From contig JAIMKV010000009.1 of assembly GCA_020692205.1 (NCBI GenBank), positions 28,552 through 92,551 on the forward strand: a stretch of DNA of 64,000 bases. The letters are read 5' to 3'. Positions within the stretch are counted from its first letter, which is position 1. Each line of letters opens with the position of its first letter. Made by a program: the position numbers and the translations under genes. The notes beneath the pieces are model-generated. The model did not search any database. It was given only the letters and a program-made list of their open reading frames with translations, and was not told the origin of the DNA. This document shows positions 37,098-46,036 of this stretch, piece after piece. This stretch comes from Myxosarcina sp. GA_180221_E-2-1-MAG-40_15. GTDB taxonomy: Bacteria; Cyanobacteriota; Cyanobacteriia; Cyanobacteriales; Xenococcaceae.

Positions 37098-37288
37098 ATT
37101 TTCTCTTAAAATATTATTTCTCTTCCTTATCTAGTTTAAGAAAATTTGTCTCAATTAACCGCGATCAGCAAAAATTAACCATGACTAAAGTCATATTTTC
37201 ACTCAATCAGTATTGCCCAAAACATCGATGTTGCTCAACATGAGTTAACCTAAAAATAAATATAAATAACGCTTTTAACTTAAATACA

Positions 37289-37465
37289 ATGCAGGTTAAT
37301 ATGTTTAGCTTTAATCTAAATAATCCTGAATCTTGGCTAATTTTACTAACTTATGCTGGATTTTGGGTTTATAGTTATTATTCATTGGTGGTTTTCCTCA
37401 TTCATCTCCGTAAGCAAAACCGTCTCATCGAAAATGAGGATAATTCGTTAAACATTAGCAGCTAA
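37289..37465 (+). CDS. Small single-membrane-helix protein (58 aa), unrecognised
   Basis: A 58-aa ORF with a polar N-terminus, one hydrophobic helix (SWLILLTYAGFWVYSYYSLVVFLI) and a basic-then-acidic tail (HLRKQNRLIENEDN). It does not match a known small photosynthetic subunit that I recall. It lies alone between the divergent DUF3386 gene and the convergent aroQ gene. Its layout is protein-like, so I keep it with moderate doubt. Confidence 0.45.
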   Translation: MQVNMFSFNLNNPESWLILLTYAGFWVYSYYSLVVFLIHLRKQNRLIENEDNSLNISS

Positions 37466-37622
37466 TTAATTAGTTCTACTAATTAATATTTTTATTACTC
37501 GTCTTCATCTTGTTTACACTAGAGACAAGTTACCTGAAGAGCTAAAATTTCAGTCAACAAGCGATCGCCATGATTTTTCAGGTAAATACACCATTATTCA
37601 ATCTAAGCTAGAGTGGGTAAAC

Positions 37623-38093
37623 TCAGCTGGCAGATTTTTTAACCGTCAAATACGATCTTAAATAATTGACCAAAGCCTGCAACCCTAAATGATAGCTGTC
37701 TGCGCCAAAACCACTAATTTGACCTATTGCTACTGGCGCAATGTATGAATGATGTCTAAATTCTTCTCTAGTGTAAATATTGCTTAAATGTACTTCCACA
37801 GTAGGTATTGCCACCCCTACCACTGCGTCTCTAATTGCCACGCTGGTATGAGTGTAAGCACCTGCATTGATGATAATTCCCTGATATTTGGTTCGGGCTT
37901 TATGTATCGCATCAACCAGCACTCCTTCACAGTTGGACTGCAAGCAGTCTACACTTACTTGCAGCTTCTTCGAATCCAACTCTAAGGCTCGATTAATTTC
38001 AGTTAAAGTCGCTGAACCGTATATTTCAGGCTCTCTCAGCCCTAACAAGTTTAAGTTAGGACCATGCAAAACTAAGATGCTTATCTCAGACAA
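37623..38093 (-). CDS. aroQ: 3-dehydroquinate dehydratase, type II
   Basis: AroQ dehydrates 3-dehydroquinate to 3-dehydroshikimate, the third step of the shikimate pathway. The 156-aa type II enzyme has [21 protein letters not shown] at the N-terminus (Tyr in EIYG is catalytic). It also shows [18 protein letters not shown] and [21 protein letters not shown], with the catalytic His region. Length fits the dodecameric type II family. It stands alone. Confidence 0.95.
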   Translation of the reverse strand: MSEISILVLHGPNLNLLGLREPEIYGSATLTEINRALELDSKKLQVSVDCLQSNCEGVLVDAIHKARTKYQGIIINAGAYTHTSVAIRDAVVGVAIPTVEVHLSNIYTREEFRHHSYIAPVAIGQISGFGADSYHLGLQALVNYLRSYLTVKKSAS

Positions 38094-38124
38094 GATAAAT
38101 TAAATAGCGAAGCTAAAATTACAA

Positions 38125-38268
38125 TTAACGATAACGATGGCGTTGGCGATCGTCTACAGGAATCGGGATTGCTTCCCTTTCCGTCTCTGTTTCTGGCCCT
38201 AGCAAAACTTCAATGAGCTTTTGCGCTAGGTCTCTTAGTTTGTCGAGTAGTTGCTCTATATAGTCCAT
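38125..38268 (-). CDS. Small conserved cyanobacterial protein (47 aa)
   Basis: A 47-aa protein reading MDYIEQLLDKLRDLAQKLIE followed by VLLGPE, an acidic patch and a terminal DDRQRHRYR. It is an amphipathic helix with a proline-rich basic tail, a small type I associate from memory with other cyanobacteria. I put the start at ATG 38268 because an aaggagcc motif lies about 9 nt upstream; the longer frame from 38340 adds 24 residues without support. No function is known. Confidence 0.65.
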   Translation of the reverse strand: MDYIEQLLDKLRDLAQKLIEVLLGPETETEREAIPIPVDDRQRHRYR

Positions 38269-38585
38269 CGGATTACGGCTCCTTAGGAAATCCTTAATTT
38301 TACTTATCTTAATTATTTCTGCCTTTTGATCATTAAACATCCACCATCTTATGTATAAGAAAGCAAATATTAAACCCTACTTAATTAATCTTACAACTTT
38401 TGTTGTAAATGTTTACTAATCAAGAGGTGTAATTTCAGAATTAATACCTACACTAGCATAAGCTGATAATTTGAGCCTATAGTCTGATCAAGGGAAAAGC
38501 CTTTCTTAATCTTTTTATAATTATTGTTGATTTTCTCAAGCCACGCTCAACAAATCATTGGAGTTCAAACCTTCCTCCCGCCAAA

Positions 38586-38755
38586 ACACGGACAGATATA
38601 TCTTAGCTGAATTTAATCCAACCTTATCTTCATTCTTCTGTTACCAGTTCAACATCTTCTAAGTATAAGTTTCAGGTGATTACGTCCAGTAAAGCGATCG
38701 CAATACCAATCTCGTTTGTTGAGTAAAGCTTGAATAAATACGGTGTCTAAAAAAG
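38586..38755 (+). pseudogene. Decayed 5' remnant of an AddB-like nuclease gene
   Basis: Short stretches here align in order with the start of the intact nuclease gene at 41596. The matches are acagatatatctta(g)ctgaa, tataagtttcaggt(g)attac(g)tccagtaaagcgatcgca, and ttgttgagt...aaat(a)cggtg. Between them are insertions, deletions and stop codons. The remnant ends at about 38755, just before a truncated ORF. It is diverged rather than a fresh copy. The intact 38.8-47.6 kb block and a 3' remnant at 47701 follow. Confidence 0.7.
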
Positions 38756-38790
38756 ATCTTTCGCTGGTCATTAATACAAGCTAACTAGTT

Positions 38791-39291
38791 TTGTTTCGGA
38801 CTGCTGCTCATGCTGGTGAAATTCTTATTAAAGCGTGTATTGCTAAAGAACATCCATTGTTGATCTTTGACCAATTGCCTAAATCAACCAAAGTAGACAA
38901 TCAACTTCTAGATCTTAAAGCTGTAGTTGAATTAGGAAGGACAATTCAATATCAAGAGCTTCCTGAAAAATTGTGGGCTACTACAGGATATCGAATACAT
39001 AATGTTGAGCTATATCGAGAATTTGGAAAACTAAGAAATTGGATTCAACATTTTGCATCCCCATATGATCGGACATATCTAACGGACAGAAATTTAGAAT
39101 TTATTTTTGGAGTAATCGATCCACTAATTAATGATTTTTGGGGATTATATGCTGTAGACTTTCATGAAGATGATACCACTGAGTATGTTTTTGAGTTTTT
39201 AATCGAAAATAAGGTATCTTTTTTGTTTCCAGACGAATATAAAGAAGATATTGAAAGATTAAAACAGAATCTTTTGCAGGAGAAAAAGTAA
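38791..39291 (+). CDS. Truncated or short helical protein upstream of the methyltransferase
   Basis: A 166-aa helical protein starting at TTG with a TAA three codons upstream. The text begins abruptly (FRTAAHAGEILIKACIAKEHPLLIFD) as if the 5' part of a longer gene is missing. The rest has LGRTIQYQELPEKLW and a helical end. It lies exactly at the left edge of the remnant-flanked block and ends 2 nt before the methyltransferase start. It may be a HEPN/DUF4145-like helical protein, but that is a guess from its layout. Confidence 0.5.
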   Translation: MFRTAAHAGEILIKACIAKEHPLLIFDQLPKSTKVDNQLLDLKAVVELGRTIQYQELPEKLWATTGYRIHNVELYREFGKLRNWIQHFASPYDRTYLTDRNLEFIFGVIDPLINDFWGLYAVDFHEDDTTEYVFEFLIENKVSFLFPDEYKEDIERLKQNLLQEKK

Positions 39292-39293
39292 TA

Positions 39294-40136
39294 TTGGAAT
39301 CTATTGTCAGCTCTGATAAACTGGTACGCCCGAAACCATTTGTAAAATGGGCAGGTGGGAAAACGCAGCTTTTACCATATTTATTAGAAAGAATGCCTAG
39401 AAAATATGATAGATACTTTGAACCATTTATTGGGGGAGGAGCATTATTTTTTCAAGTAACTCCGAGTAAAGGATATATCTCTGATATTAATCCAGAGCTA
39501 ATTAATGCTTATCAGGTAATTCAGTTAAATGTTGAATCCTTAATTGAAGATCTTAACAAACATATTTATGACAAAAATTATTATTACAAACTGAGAAATG
39601 TTGATCGAACTCCTGAGTTTAAAAATTGGTCGCCAGTCAAAAAAGCAAGTCGTATAATTGCCTTAAACAAATCTTGTTTTAACGGACTGTATAGAGTTAA
39701 TTCTAAAGGACATTTTAATGTACCATTTGGTAGTTACAAAAATCCTAAGCTTAGTGATGCTTTCAATCTTCGAGAATGTAGCAAAGCATTAAAAGAAACT
39801 AAAATAGTACTTGGTTCATTTGATTTGATCAAACAGAATGTCCAACAGGGCGATTTTGTCTATTTGGATCCTCCCTACGCACCTCTAAATACAACATCAA
39901 GTTTTACCAGCTACAGTAAAGAAGGATTTGATAATAAGATGCAAGAAAATTTGCGAGATATTTGTGTAGCTTTAGATTGTAAACAAGTTAAATTTATGCT
40001 ATCTAATTCTTCCACGCCTTTAATTTTAGAACTCTATAAAGACTTTCATTTATCTTTTGTTGATGCCTCAAGAGCTATTAATTCAAGAGGAGATAAAAGA
40101 GGTAAAGTCAAAGAAGTAATAGTCACAAACTATTGA
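39294..40136 (+). CDS. DNA adenine methyltransferase (Dam/D12 class)
   Basis: A 280-aa N6-adenine DNA methyltransferase of the D12 class. The SAM-binding motif I is FVKWAGGKTQLLPYLL plus FEPFIGGGALFF, and the catalytic motif is DPPY (D192-Y195, in GDFVYLDPPYAPL). Start is TTG 39294 with aggag about 11 nt upstream, two bases after the preceding stop. The recognition sequence cannot be read from the protein; GATC is common for this class. It is convergent with, and overlaps by 7 nt, a restriction-like nuclease gene, so I infer it protects the host from that enzyme. Confidence 0.9.
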   Translation: MESIVSSDKLVRPKPFVKWAGGKTQLLPYLLERMPRKYDRYFEPFIGGGALFFQVTPSKGYISDINPELINAYQVIQLNVESLIEDLNKHIYDKNYYYKLRNVDRTPEFKNWSPVKKASRIIALNKSCFNGLYRVNSKGHFNVPFGSYKNPKLSDAFNLRECSKALKETKIVLGSFDLIKQNVQQGDFVYLDPPYAPLNTTSSFTSYSKEGFDNKMQENLRDICVALDCKQVKFMLSNSSTPLILELYKDFHLSFVDASRAINSRGDKRGKVKEVIVTNY

Positions 40137-41428
40137 AGGTCGAATATTTCTTTTTCAAAGCTTAATTTTAAGGCTTTTAACCATGCTAAAACGGTGCTTG
40201 ATCGACGAGTTGGTGTTGCTCCTGTAAGTAAAGTAAATTTCTTAATTATTTCACCAACTTGGTCTTTACTCGGATAATCATTAGTTTCAAAATAAATTGT
40301 CATTGCTTTGTGAAATACGGGATGAGCAAAAAGACTTTGTGCTAGTTTAATATTCCTGACTGAAGGCGGGCTGTTACGAAAATCAAATCCTTGATTTGTT
40401 AGTTTCCATTCACCATTGTTTCGATCAATAAAGCCTAAAAAAGCTGCTGCATTGGCGTAATAATCGCCTTGTCTTAAATCTATCGTCCAATATTCGGCAA
40501 GAGAATCTTTAGTAGTTAATCCACTCGCGATTAAATCAATAGTATCTCGAATCTTGAGGATGTTATCTGCTTGGGGAAATGGAAATTCCGTTGGTTCTCG
40601 AAGATGTGGAATGATTTGATCGAGAATTTCTCTCAATGTAACTTGAATTGGCTTCTGTTCAAAAGTAAACTTTTTTACTTTGTCAAGTTTAATTGAATGG
40701 TAGTTTGTATCTTCAGTAAAAGAGTATAAAGATAGTGCAAATATGCCATTGGAGTAAGTAAGAAAAACGGGCTTGATTGGTTTATTCGTTATTTTTTCTC
40801 TCCACATTCTATAAGGATAATAAATCTGACGGACGTGAAAATCTTCTCTATCGCCCATTTTTGCTTCTACAAGATAAACCGCATCTCCTTCAAATCCAGA
40901 ATCTACCTCTATTTGTACTCCTTCTACTTCAACAGGCAAAAGTTCTTTTGTCGATTGAAAAGAAAATTCAAATCGAGGGCTTCTAAGTCTACCTCTTATA
41001 GTCAATATCAAGTCACTATCACCCAGAAAAGAAGACAATAATCCTGAAGCGTGGGCAGCATCAATAACTTGGGATTCAGATTGAAATACAGAAGGTAAAG
41101 TTTGAAATCTATGTAAACGACTAGGGTCAAATTTCTCAATCGGGCAATTTTGGAAGTTAGTCGATGCGTATCCATCTCCAGCAATTATTTTGTATACACC
41201 GTTTTGTATAGGTAGTATGGTGCAATTGTTTTGTTTGAGAAGTTTTGAACGGCTATCTTTTGAGTCGAATTTGCACATTAATCGTGGTTCACGCCCAGAA
41301 ATTTCCTTAATTTTTTCTGCTGTCAAAGTGACGTGACCTTGATTTTCGAGGCTTTCTTCTAAGTGAAGGTTATCAAAAAGCAATTTCCATCCTTCTGCAT
41401 TATCTTTTGCTTTGCTCGTAGTTGTCAT
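40130..41428 (-). CDS. PD-(D/E)XK restriction-like endonuclease
   Basis: A 432-aa protein with a PD-(D/E)XK active-site region. E174-V-D, D182 (EGDAVYLVEAK), E188 and K190 are in place, followed by DREDFHVRQIYYPYRMW. The C-terminal half is helical and may be a DNA-binding winged domain (DLRQGDYYANAAAFLGFI). Its position opposite a Dam-family methyltransferase suggests a type II restriction endonuclease. The specificity is unknown and I do not match it to a characterised enzyme. Confidence 0.75.
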   Translation of the reverse strand: MTTTSKAKDNAEGWKLLFDNLHLEESLENQGHVTLTAEKIKEISGREPRLMCKFDSKDSRSKLLKQNNCTILPIQNGVYKIIAGDGYASTNFQNCPIEKFDPSRLHRFQTLPSVFQSESQVIDAAHASGLLSSFLGDSDLILTIRGRLRSPRFEFSFQSTKELLPVEVEGVQIEVDSGFEGDAVYLVEAKMGDREDFHVRQIYYPYRMWREKITNKPIKPVFLTYSNGIFALSLYSFTEDTNYHSIKLDKVKKFTFEQKPIQVTLREILDQIIPHLREPTEFPFPQADNILKIRDTIDLIASGLTTKDSLAEYWTIDLRQGDYYANAAAFLGFIDRNNGEWKLTNQGFDFRNSPPSVRNIKLAQSLFAHPVFHKAMTIYFETNDYPSKDQVGEIIKKFTLLTGATPTRRSSTVLAWLKALKLSFEKEIFDLQ

Positions 41429-41595
41429 TTTTTGCTAGATAATTTAATTTTCCGAAGTAAGGCTTAAATTAGTCATTTAAGAGTTAACAGCTATTATTAG
41501 CTTATTGATTACTCTTTGCCAATATAGTCCTCACCACTAAATTTCCGCTTCCGTAATAATCCCCCAACAACTATTATTTAATTTTTATTTAAATT

Positions 41596-44211
41596 ATGGG
41601 CAGATATATCTTACCTGAAGTTCAGCCTACTGTAGCTTTGGAGCATAAGTTTCAGGTAATTACACCCAGTAAAGCGATCGCATCTTACTTAAAAGTTCCT
41701 CACTGTAGCTTAGAAAGTTTGACCCAAAACATAGTTCGTCGACGGGGGATCGGAATTGCTTCTGTTTTGTTGAGTCGGCGTTTACTACAAAATGCGGTGC
41801 GAGAAGTAGTTGAGACTAAAGATATTGAAGGGACAGCCAGAGCTTTTTTAGCGACGGTCAAAGATGTATTATGCAGCGGCATAGATTTAACCAAGCTACA
41901 ACAAAATTCTGACTGGCGAATTCAACAATTAGGTAAGCTGGCTTCTGCCTATCAAAACCAGTTAAGACAGAGAAATCGCCTGGATGCTGCGGAATTATAT
42001 TGGCAGGGTGCACAGCAGATTGTTTACCAAAAAACTTATCTATTCTATGGTTATTTCACTCCAGGTAAAGATGAGGTGACGTTAATTAATGCGATCGCGG
42101 CAGACAATAGTGTATTAGTCTTACCCATAGATAATTTATATCCTCAAAATCAACAGGTTTTAAACTGGTTACAGTCTCAGGGATGGGAATTAACTTCAAG
42201 CCAGTCACAGGATACAGCAAAGATTAACCATCGGCTACAGCAGTGTTTCAAACAGAAATCACCATTGCCAACAGGAGTGAGTTTAAACGTTTTTCCTAGT
42301 TTAGAAGCGGAAGTACGGGGAGTCTTAACACAGGTAAAAGCTTTACAGGCTCAAGAAATACCTGCCCAAGATATTGTTTTAATCACCAAAGAACAGCTAT
42401 ATGGTGAAATTTTAATTGATGTTGCTTGGGAATATAATTTGCCCGTGCAGGTAGCTTATGAAATTTCTTTAGAACAAACCCGTCTCGGTGCGTGGCTTAA
42501 ATTACTGTTGGAGGTGATCAGGGATAATTTTCCTTTTGAAGCTACGGCTAAGTTACTGTCACATCCTTTGGCAAAATATATGTCTGCCGAAATGTGGTCG
42601 TTAGCCAGACAAACACATCCTCAAGGTTTTACAGCTTGGCAGCAGCTAGGAGTAGATTTAAGTCTGCTTAATTTCGACCAGAACTATCGGCGGGAGGTTT
42701 GGATTAATCATTTGCTCGATATTTTATCTACTTGGGATATTTTAGAGAACGCCAAATCTTGGGCGAGGGAAGTAGTAGCATATTATCGTCTTCAGGAAGG
42801 ATTAAAAGAATTAACTAAGCCTGAAGCACAACAGTTGAGTAAACAGGCATTTATCAATGAAATAAACGAAATACTGGCATTATTAACTATTCCTGTCCAA
42901 CCAGGCAGAGGCGGAATCGAGCTACACTGTCCGACATCCTTACTTGGCACTAACTACCCTTATGTCTTTGTTTTAGGAACTGTCGAGGGAATTTTACCAG
43001 CAGCGATCGCCGAGGACTCAATTCTAGATTTTCATCATCGTAAACAGCTAGCGCAACAAGGCTTAAATATTCAAACTGCTGTCGATCTGGCTCAAAAGGA
43101 AACTTTCGATTTTTATTGTCTGTTGAATATTCCCACCCACAGCATCACTTTTTCTTATCCTGAATTAATTGATCGCAACCTCACTATACCGAGTCCTTAT
43201 TTATCGCGTTTGGGATTAAAACCCAGTCCTCTTAAAAATAATTTACCTGTTGCTAGTTTGGAACTGGCACGTCAATTATATCTGCGTCAGCCTCATCTGC
43301 TGGCAACTGAAACTAGTTCATTACTTCTAATACCCGAAATAACTAAAGCGTGGCAGGTAGAAGTTCGCCGAGAAAGTGCGATCGCTCCCGATCAGTATGA
43401 TGGTGTAATTGGGATTAGCATCGATCCTCAAAGTAAGATTTTTAGTGCTTCTCAGCTAACTCAACTTGGTCAATGTCCCTTTAAATGGTTTAGTGCGCGC
43501 TTACTCAGGCTTAAAGAATTAACCGAAGCCGAATCCGATCTTAGTGCTGCTGTTCGAGGAAATCTTTACCACCGTTGTTTAGAATTATCGTTGGCAGAAA
43601 TCAAAACCGCCAATGATTTAGCCAAGTTTAACCAAGAACAACTAGCCCAAGCCTTTGCTACTGCCGAACAAGAACTAAAGCTAACTAAACTACCAGGATG
43701 GAAAGCCCAACGCCAAGAACATTTAAACTTGCTTCGTCTTAACTTGACTACTGCCGAATTTTTCCCGATTGACAGAGAACTCATTGCCCGAGAAACTAAG
43801 TTTGGGATGCAATGGTATGGCTTACGAGTACAGGGACAGGTAGATCGCATTGATCGCACCCCCGCTGGTTTAAGTGTAATCGACTATAAGACTAGCGGAG
43901 CAACTCCCGCAGGAGTGAAAGATGCCACAGGCAAAGCTAGTCTTGATATTCAACTAGCAATATATCAGGATGCGATCGCCAAAATATACCCCAATGAAGC
44001 AATTCAGGCGGCATATTATTCCCTTACCCAACAAAAAATTATGAGCCATCGGCAAAAAGACGCTGCCGAATTAGCGGCTTTTGCCGAAAAAGTTAAATTT
44101 CACCTAGAACAAGGATACTATCCCGTTGCACCTGATCTAGATCGTAAAGCCTGTAAATACTGTGATTACGATTTGGTTTGTCGTCAGGGCGATCGCATAA
44201 GACGTAAGTAA
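41596..44211 (+). CDS. AddB-like PD-(D/E)XK nuclease with iron-sulfur cluster cysteines
   Basis: An 871-aa protein of the AddB/RecB C-terminal nuclease type. The N-terminal and middle parts form a helicase-like fold without an obvious Walker A box. The C-terminus shows GQCPFKWFSARLLRLKE, LYHRCLELS, and the nuclease core GQVDRIDRTPAGLSVIDYKTSG (D and K of the active site). CKYCDYDLVC closes the sequence. The cysteine in GQCPF and those in CKYCDYDLVC fit the AddB-like 4Fe-4S cluster that staples the nuclease domain. A partner AddA-type helicase is not seen. Remnants of a homologue flank the whole block. Confidence 0.85.
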   Translation: MGRYILPEVQPTVALEHKFQVITPSKAIASYLKVPHCSLESLTQNIVRRRGIGIASVLLSRRLLQNAVREVVETKDIEGTARAFLATVKDVLCSGIDLTKLQQNSDWRIQQLGKLASAYQNQLRQRNRLDAAELYWQGAQQIVYQKTYLFYGYFTPGKDEVTLINAIAADNSVLVLPIDNLYPQNQQVLNWLQSQGWELTSSQSQDTAKINHRLQQCFKQKSPLPTGVSLNVFPSLEAEVRGVLTQVKALQAQEIPAQDIVLITKEQLYGEILIDVAWEYNLPVQVAYEISLEQTRLGAWLKLLLEVIRDNFPFEATAKLLSHPLAKYMSAEMWSLARQTHPQGFTAWQQLGVDLSLLNFDQNYRREVWINHLLDILSTWDILENAKSWAREVVAYYRLQEGLKELTKPEAQQLSKQAFINEINEILALLTIPVQPGRGGIELHCPTSLLGTNYPYVFVLGTVEGILPAAIAEDSILDFHHRKQLAQQGLNIQTAVDLAQKETFDFYCLLNIPTHSITFSYPELIDRNLTIPSPYLSRLGLKPSPLKNNLPVASLELARQLYLRQPHLLATETSSLLLIPEITKAWQVEVRRESAIAPDQYDGVIGISIDPQSKIFSASQLTQLGQCPFKWFSARLLRLKELTEAESDLSAAVRGNLYHRCLELSLAEIKTANDLAKFNQEQLAQAFATAEQELKLTKLPGWKAQRQEHLNLLRLNLTTAEFFPIDRELIARETKFGMQWYGLRVQGQVDRIDRTPAGLSVIDYKTSGATPAGVKDATGKASLDIQLAIYQDAIAKIYPNEAIQAAYYSLTQQKIMSHRQKDAAELAAFAEKVKFHLEQGYYPVAPDLDRKACKYCDYDLVCRQGDRIRRK

Positions 44212-44322
44212 AGGCGATCATCATATTTTAAATTGATTAACTTTTGGACTCCCAGTAGATCTGCGACTAACCAGTTATTTTGCTAAGTCTCAATTTATTG
44301 GATTTTGTAAGATTCGATAAAC

Positions 44323-45339
44323 TTATCTAACCATTACACTAGGTGTCCTCTTGTTCTGCCGTCTTCTTGAGGAATAAGCCGTTTGGAACACTAGCTGTTT
44401 GTCAGTAAGATAGCCTGTGACTTGCAAAGGCAAACTCCCCGCTCGTTCTACATCAGTTAGACAAAAAGAGATGCGCTTACCCTGGAAACTACCTCGACTT
44501 GAATATATAAGTTCGCCATCAGTTCGGCAAATCATGATATTCAGCATTGAGGAATCCAAAGGGGATATCAACAACAGAGATTGCACGGAATAGGTGCCTG
44601 TCTCTTGTGACTGCTGGACGAATAGTCCAGCCAGTAAATTGTGGTTGAATAGATCTGAAAGTAAGTCGCTGCTTGCCCATTGCTGATTTAGCAGGAGCAA
44701 TACTGTTCTTTTCCCACAAACCATTTGGTAGCCCAATTCTTTTGAGATCTCTATTCCAAAAAAACTATCTTCTAGCAATTCGAGAGAATCTGCTAACTCA
44801 GCAGAGTTCATCTGAGTAATGGCGATCGCGTTGGTGTTATCCCAAGTTTGGGATTGCCGATCAGCCCCAGCGACAAACGGTAGCGTAAAGCGATCGCTTC
44901 CTAATCGATAGGAAATCAACACTTTAGCAAAGCCTGTTTCCTCGTCAGAAAGCCGATCAAGTGCAACCAGAGCAGCCTCACCACCAATTCGTCCCAATGC
45001 CTTGATCGTTTTATGACGAACAACATCATCAGTGACAGCAAGATTAACAATTAACTCGCGCTCAGCAGATTTTGTGGTTAAAAAACTGAGATTAATAGCT
45101 GCTGCTGCCCGTAATTCTGTCGTTTCCTGGTTATTTGCCATAATCCTACCTAAAGTCTGTTCCTCAACAACACCTAGGCGAGTTATTGCACTTAAAGCCT
45201 TGACTCTATTTCCTTTATTTCCTTCGGGTATTTCCCCAAGAGCGATTTGCTTAAGCGTTTGAACTTCAGTCGCATCTAGATTAGCTAATGCCTGAATTCG
45301 CAAACCATGTTCAGCGATAAAGACATTTTCTAAGGACAT
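44323..45339 (-). CDS. HEAT-repeat protein, operon with metalloprotease and S74 protein
   Basis: A 338-aa protein. The N-terminal half (about 1-150) contains several HEAT-like helical repeats (RVKALSAITRLGVVEEQTL, LRAAAAINLSFL, VRHKTIKALGRIGGEAALVALDRLSD). The C-terminal half is a beta-rich domain of unknown type. It is the last of three closely spaced minus-strand genes: 12 nt follow the metalloprotease stop. HEAT repeats usually serve as protein-binding scaffolds. I do not know this exact architecture. Confidence 0.7.
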   Translation of the reverse strand: MSLENVFIAEHGLRIQALANLDATEVQTLKQIALGEIPEGNKGNRVKALSAITRLGVVEEQTLGRIMANNQETTELRAAAAINLSFLTTKSAERELIVNLAVTDDVVRHKTIKALGRIGGEAALVALDRLSDEETGFAKVLISYRLGSDRFTLPFVAGADRQSQTWDNTNAIAITQMNSAELADSLELLEDSFFGIEISKELGYQMVCGKRTVLLLLNQQWASSDLLSDLFNHNLLAGLFVQQSQETGTYSVQSLLLISPLDSSMLNIMICRTDGELIYSSRGSFQGKRISFCLTDVERAGSLPLQVTGYLTDKQLVFQTAYSSRRRQNKRTPSVMVR

Positions 45340-45351
45340 AATTTCACCTCG

Positions 45352-46023
45352 CTAACAGCCTTTCTTGATAAAACAGTGTTTTTTCATCGTGTCTCCTTGC
45401 CAATCAAAGATCCCAGTATTGCTATTGGATGCTCCATTATTTCCAATAAAGTTCCCAGCATCTGGGATATGATTTAACCCTAAATAATGACCGATTTCAT
45501 GGGCAAATGTATTGCCAGAATTACTATAATTTCCATTTAGCGAAACGACGCTGCCCGTCATTGAATCATCGTCTTTTTTGTCACAGGAACCATTTACGGC
45601 AGACCACCCATCTGCGCCATTCATTGCTCTTACCACAAACACATCGTGAAGGGCATTGTCGGCAGTCCAATCTTCTGTGAGGTTTTGAGCCTCCGATTGA
45701 GAGTCGATAGTTGTATAACCACCAGCCTGACTAACGGAAATTATTCGCCACTCTAGCTTACGAATGCCAAGATTGACTTTGGCATAGATATCCCGGGCAA
45801 ACTGCACAGCAAGTTCGATCTCTTCGTAATCACTTGCGGTGAAGTTTTCGTGTCCTACTAGAATAAGATTGACTCCAAAGGATGAGCCTTGAACCAATTC
45901 CAGTTGGCGCTTGAGGGATATTTTCTGTCTAGGGGCAGAATATCCGAAGACATCTCCTACAACAGAAAATGTTGAGGGAAGGGATAGACAATTCTGTGCA
46001 ACTTGCCTTAGGCTTATTGCCAT
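45352..46023 (-). CDS. Metzincin-like zinc metalloprotease
   Basis: A 223-aa protein with the zinc-binding motif HEIGHYLGLNH (H175, H179, H185) and, downstream, a Met-turn candidate GDTMKKH (M213). The spacing fits a small metzincin-type metalloprotease. There is no typical signal peptide, so it is probably not exported by Sec alone. Four cysteines (C13, C148, C214, C223) could form two disulfides. It is the middle gene of a three-gene operon, 13 nt after the S74 gene and 12 nt before the HEAT gene. Substrate and role are unknown. Confidence 0.8.
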   Translation of the reverse strand: MAISLRQVAQNCLSLPSTFSVVGDVFGYSAPRQKISLKRQLELVQGSSFGVNLILVGHENFTASDYEEIELAVQFARDIYAKVNLGIRKLEWRIISVSQAGGYTTIDSQSEAQNLTEDWTADNALHDVFVVRAMNGADGWSAVNGSCDKKDDDSMTGSVVSLNGNYSNSGNTFAHEIGHYLGLNHIPDAGNFIGNNGASNSNTGIFDWQGDTMKKHCFIKKGC

Positions 46024-46036
46024 ATTTTTGAACTCC

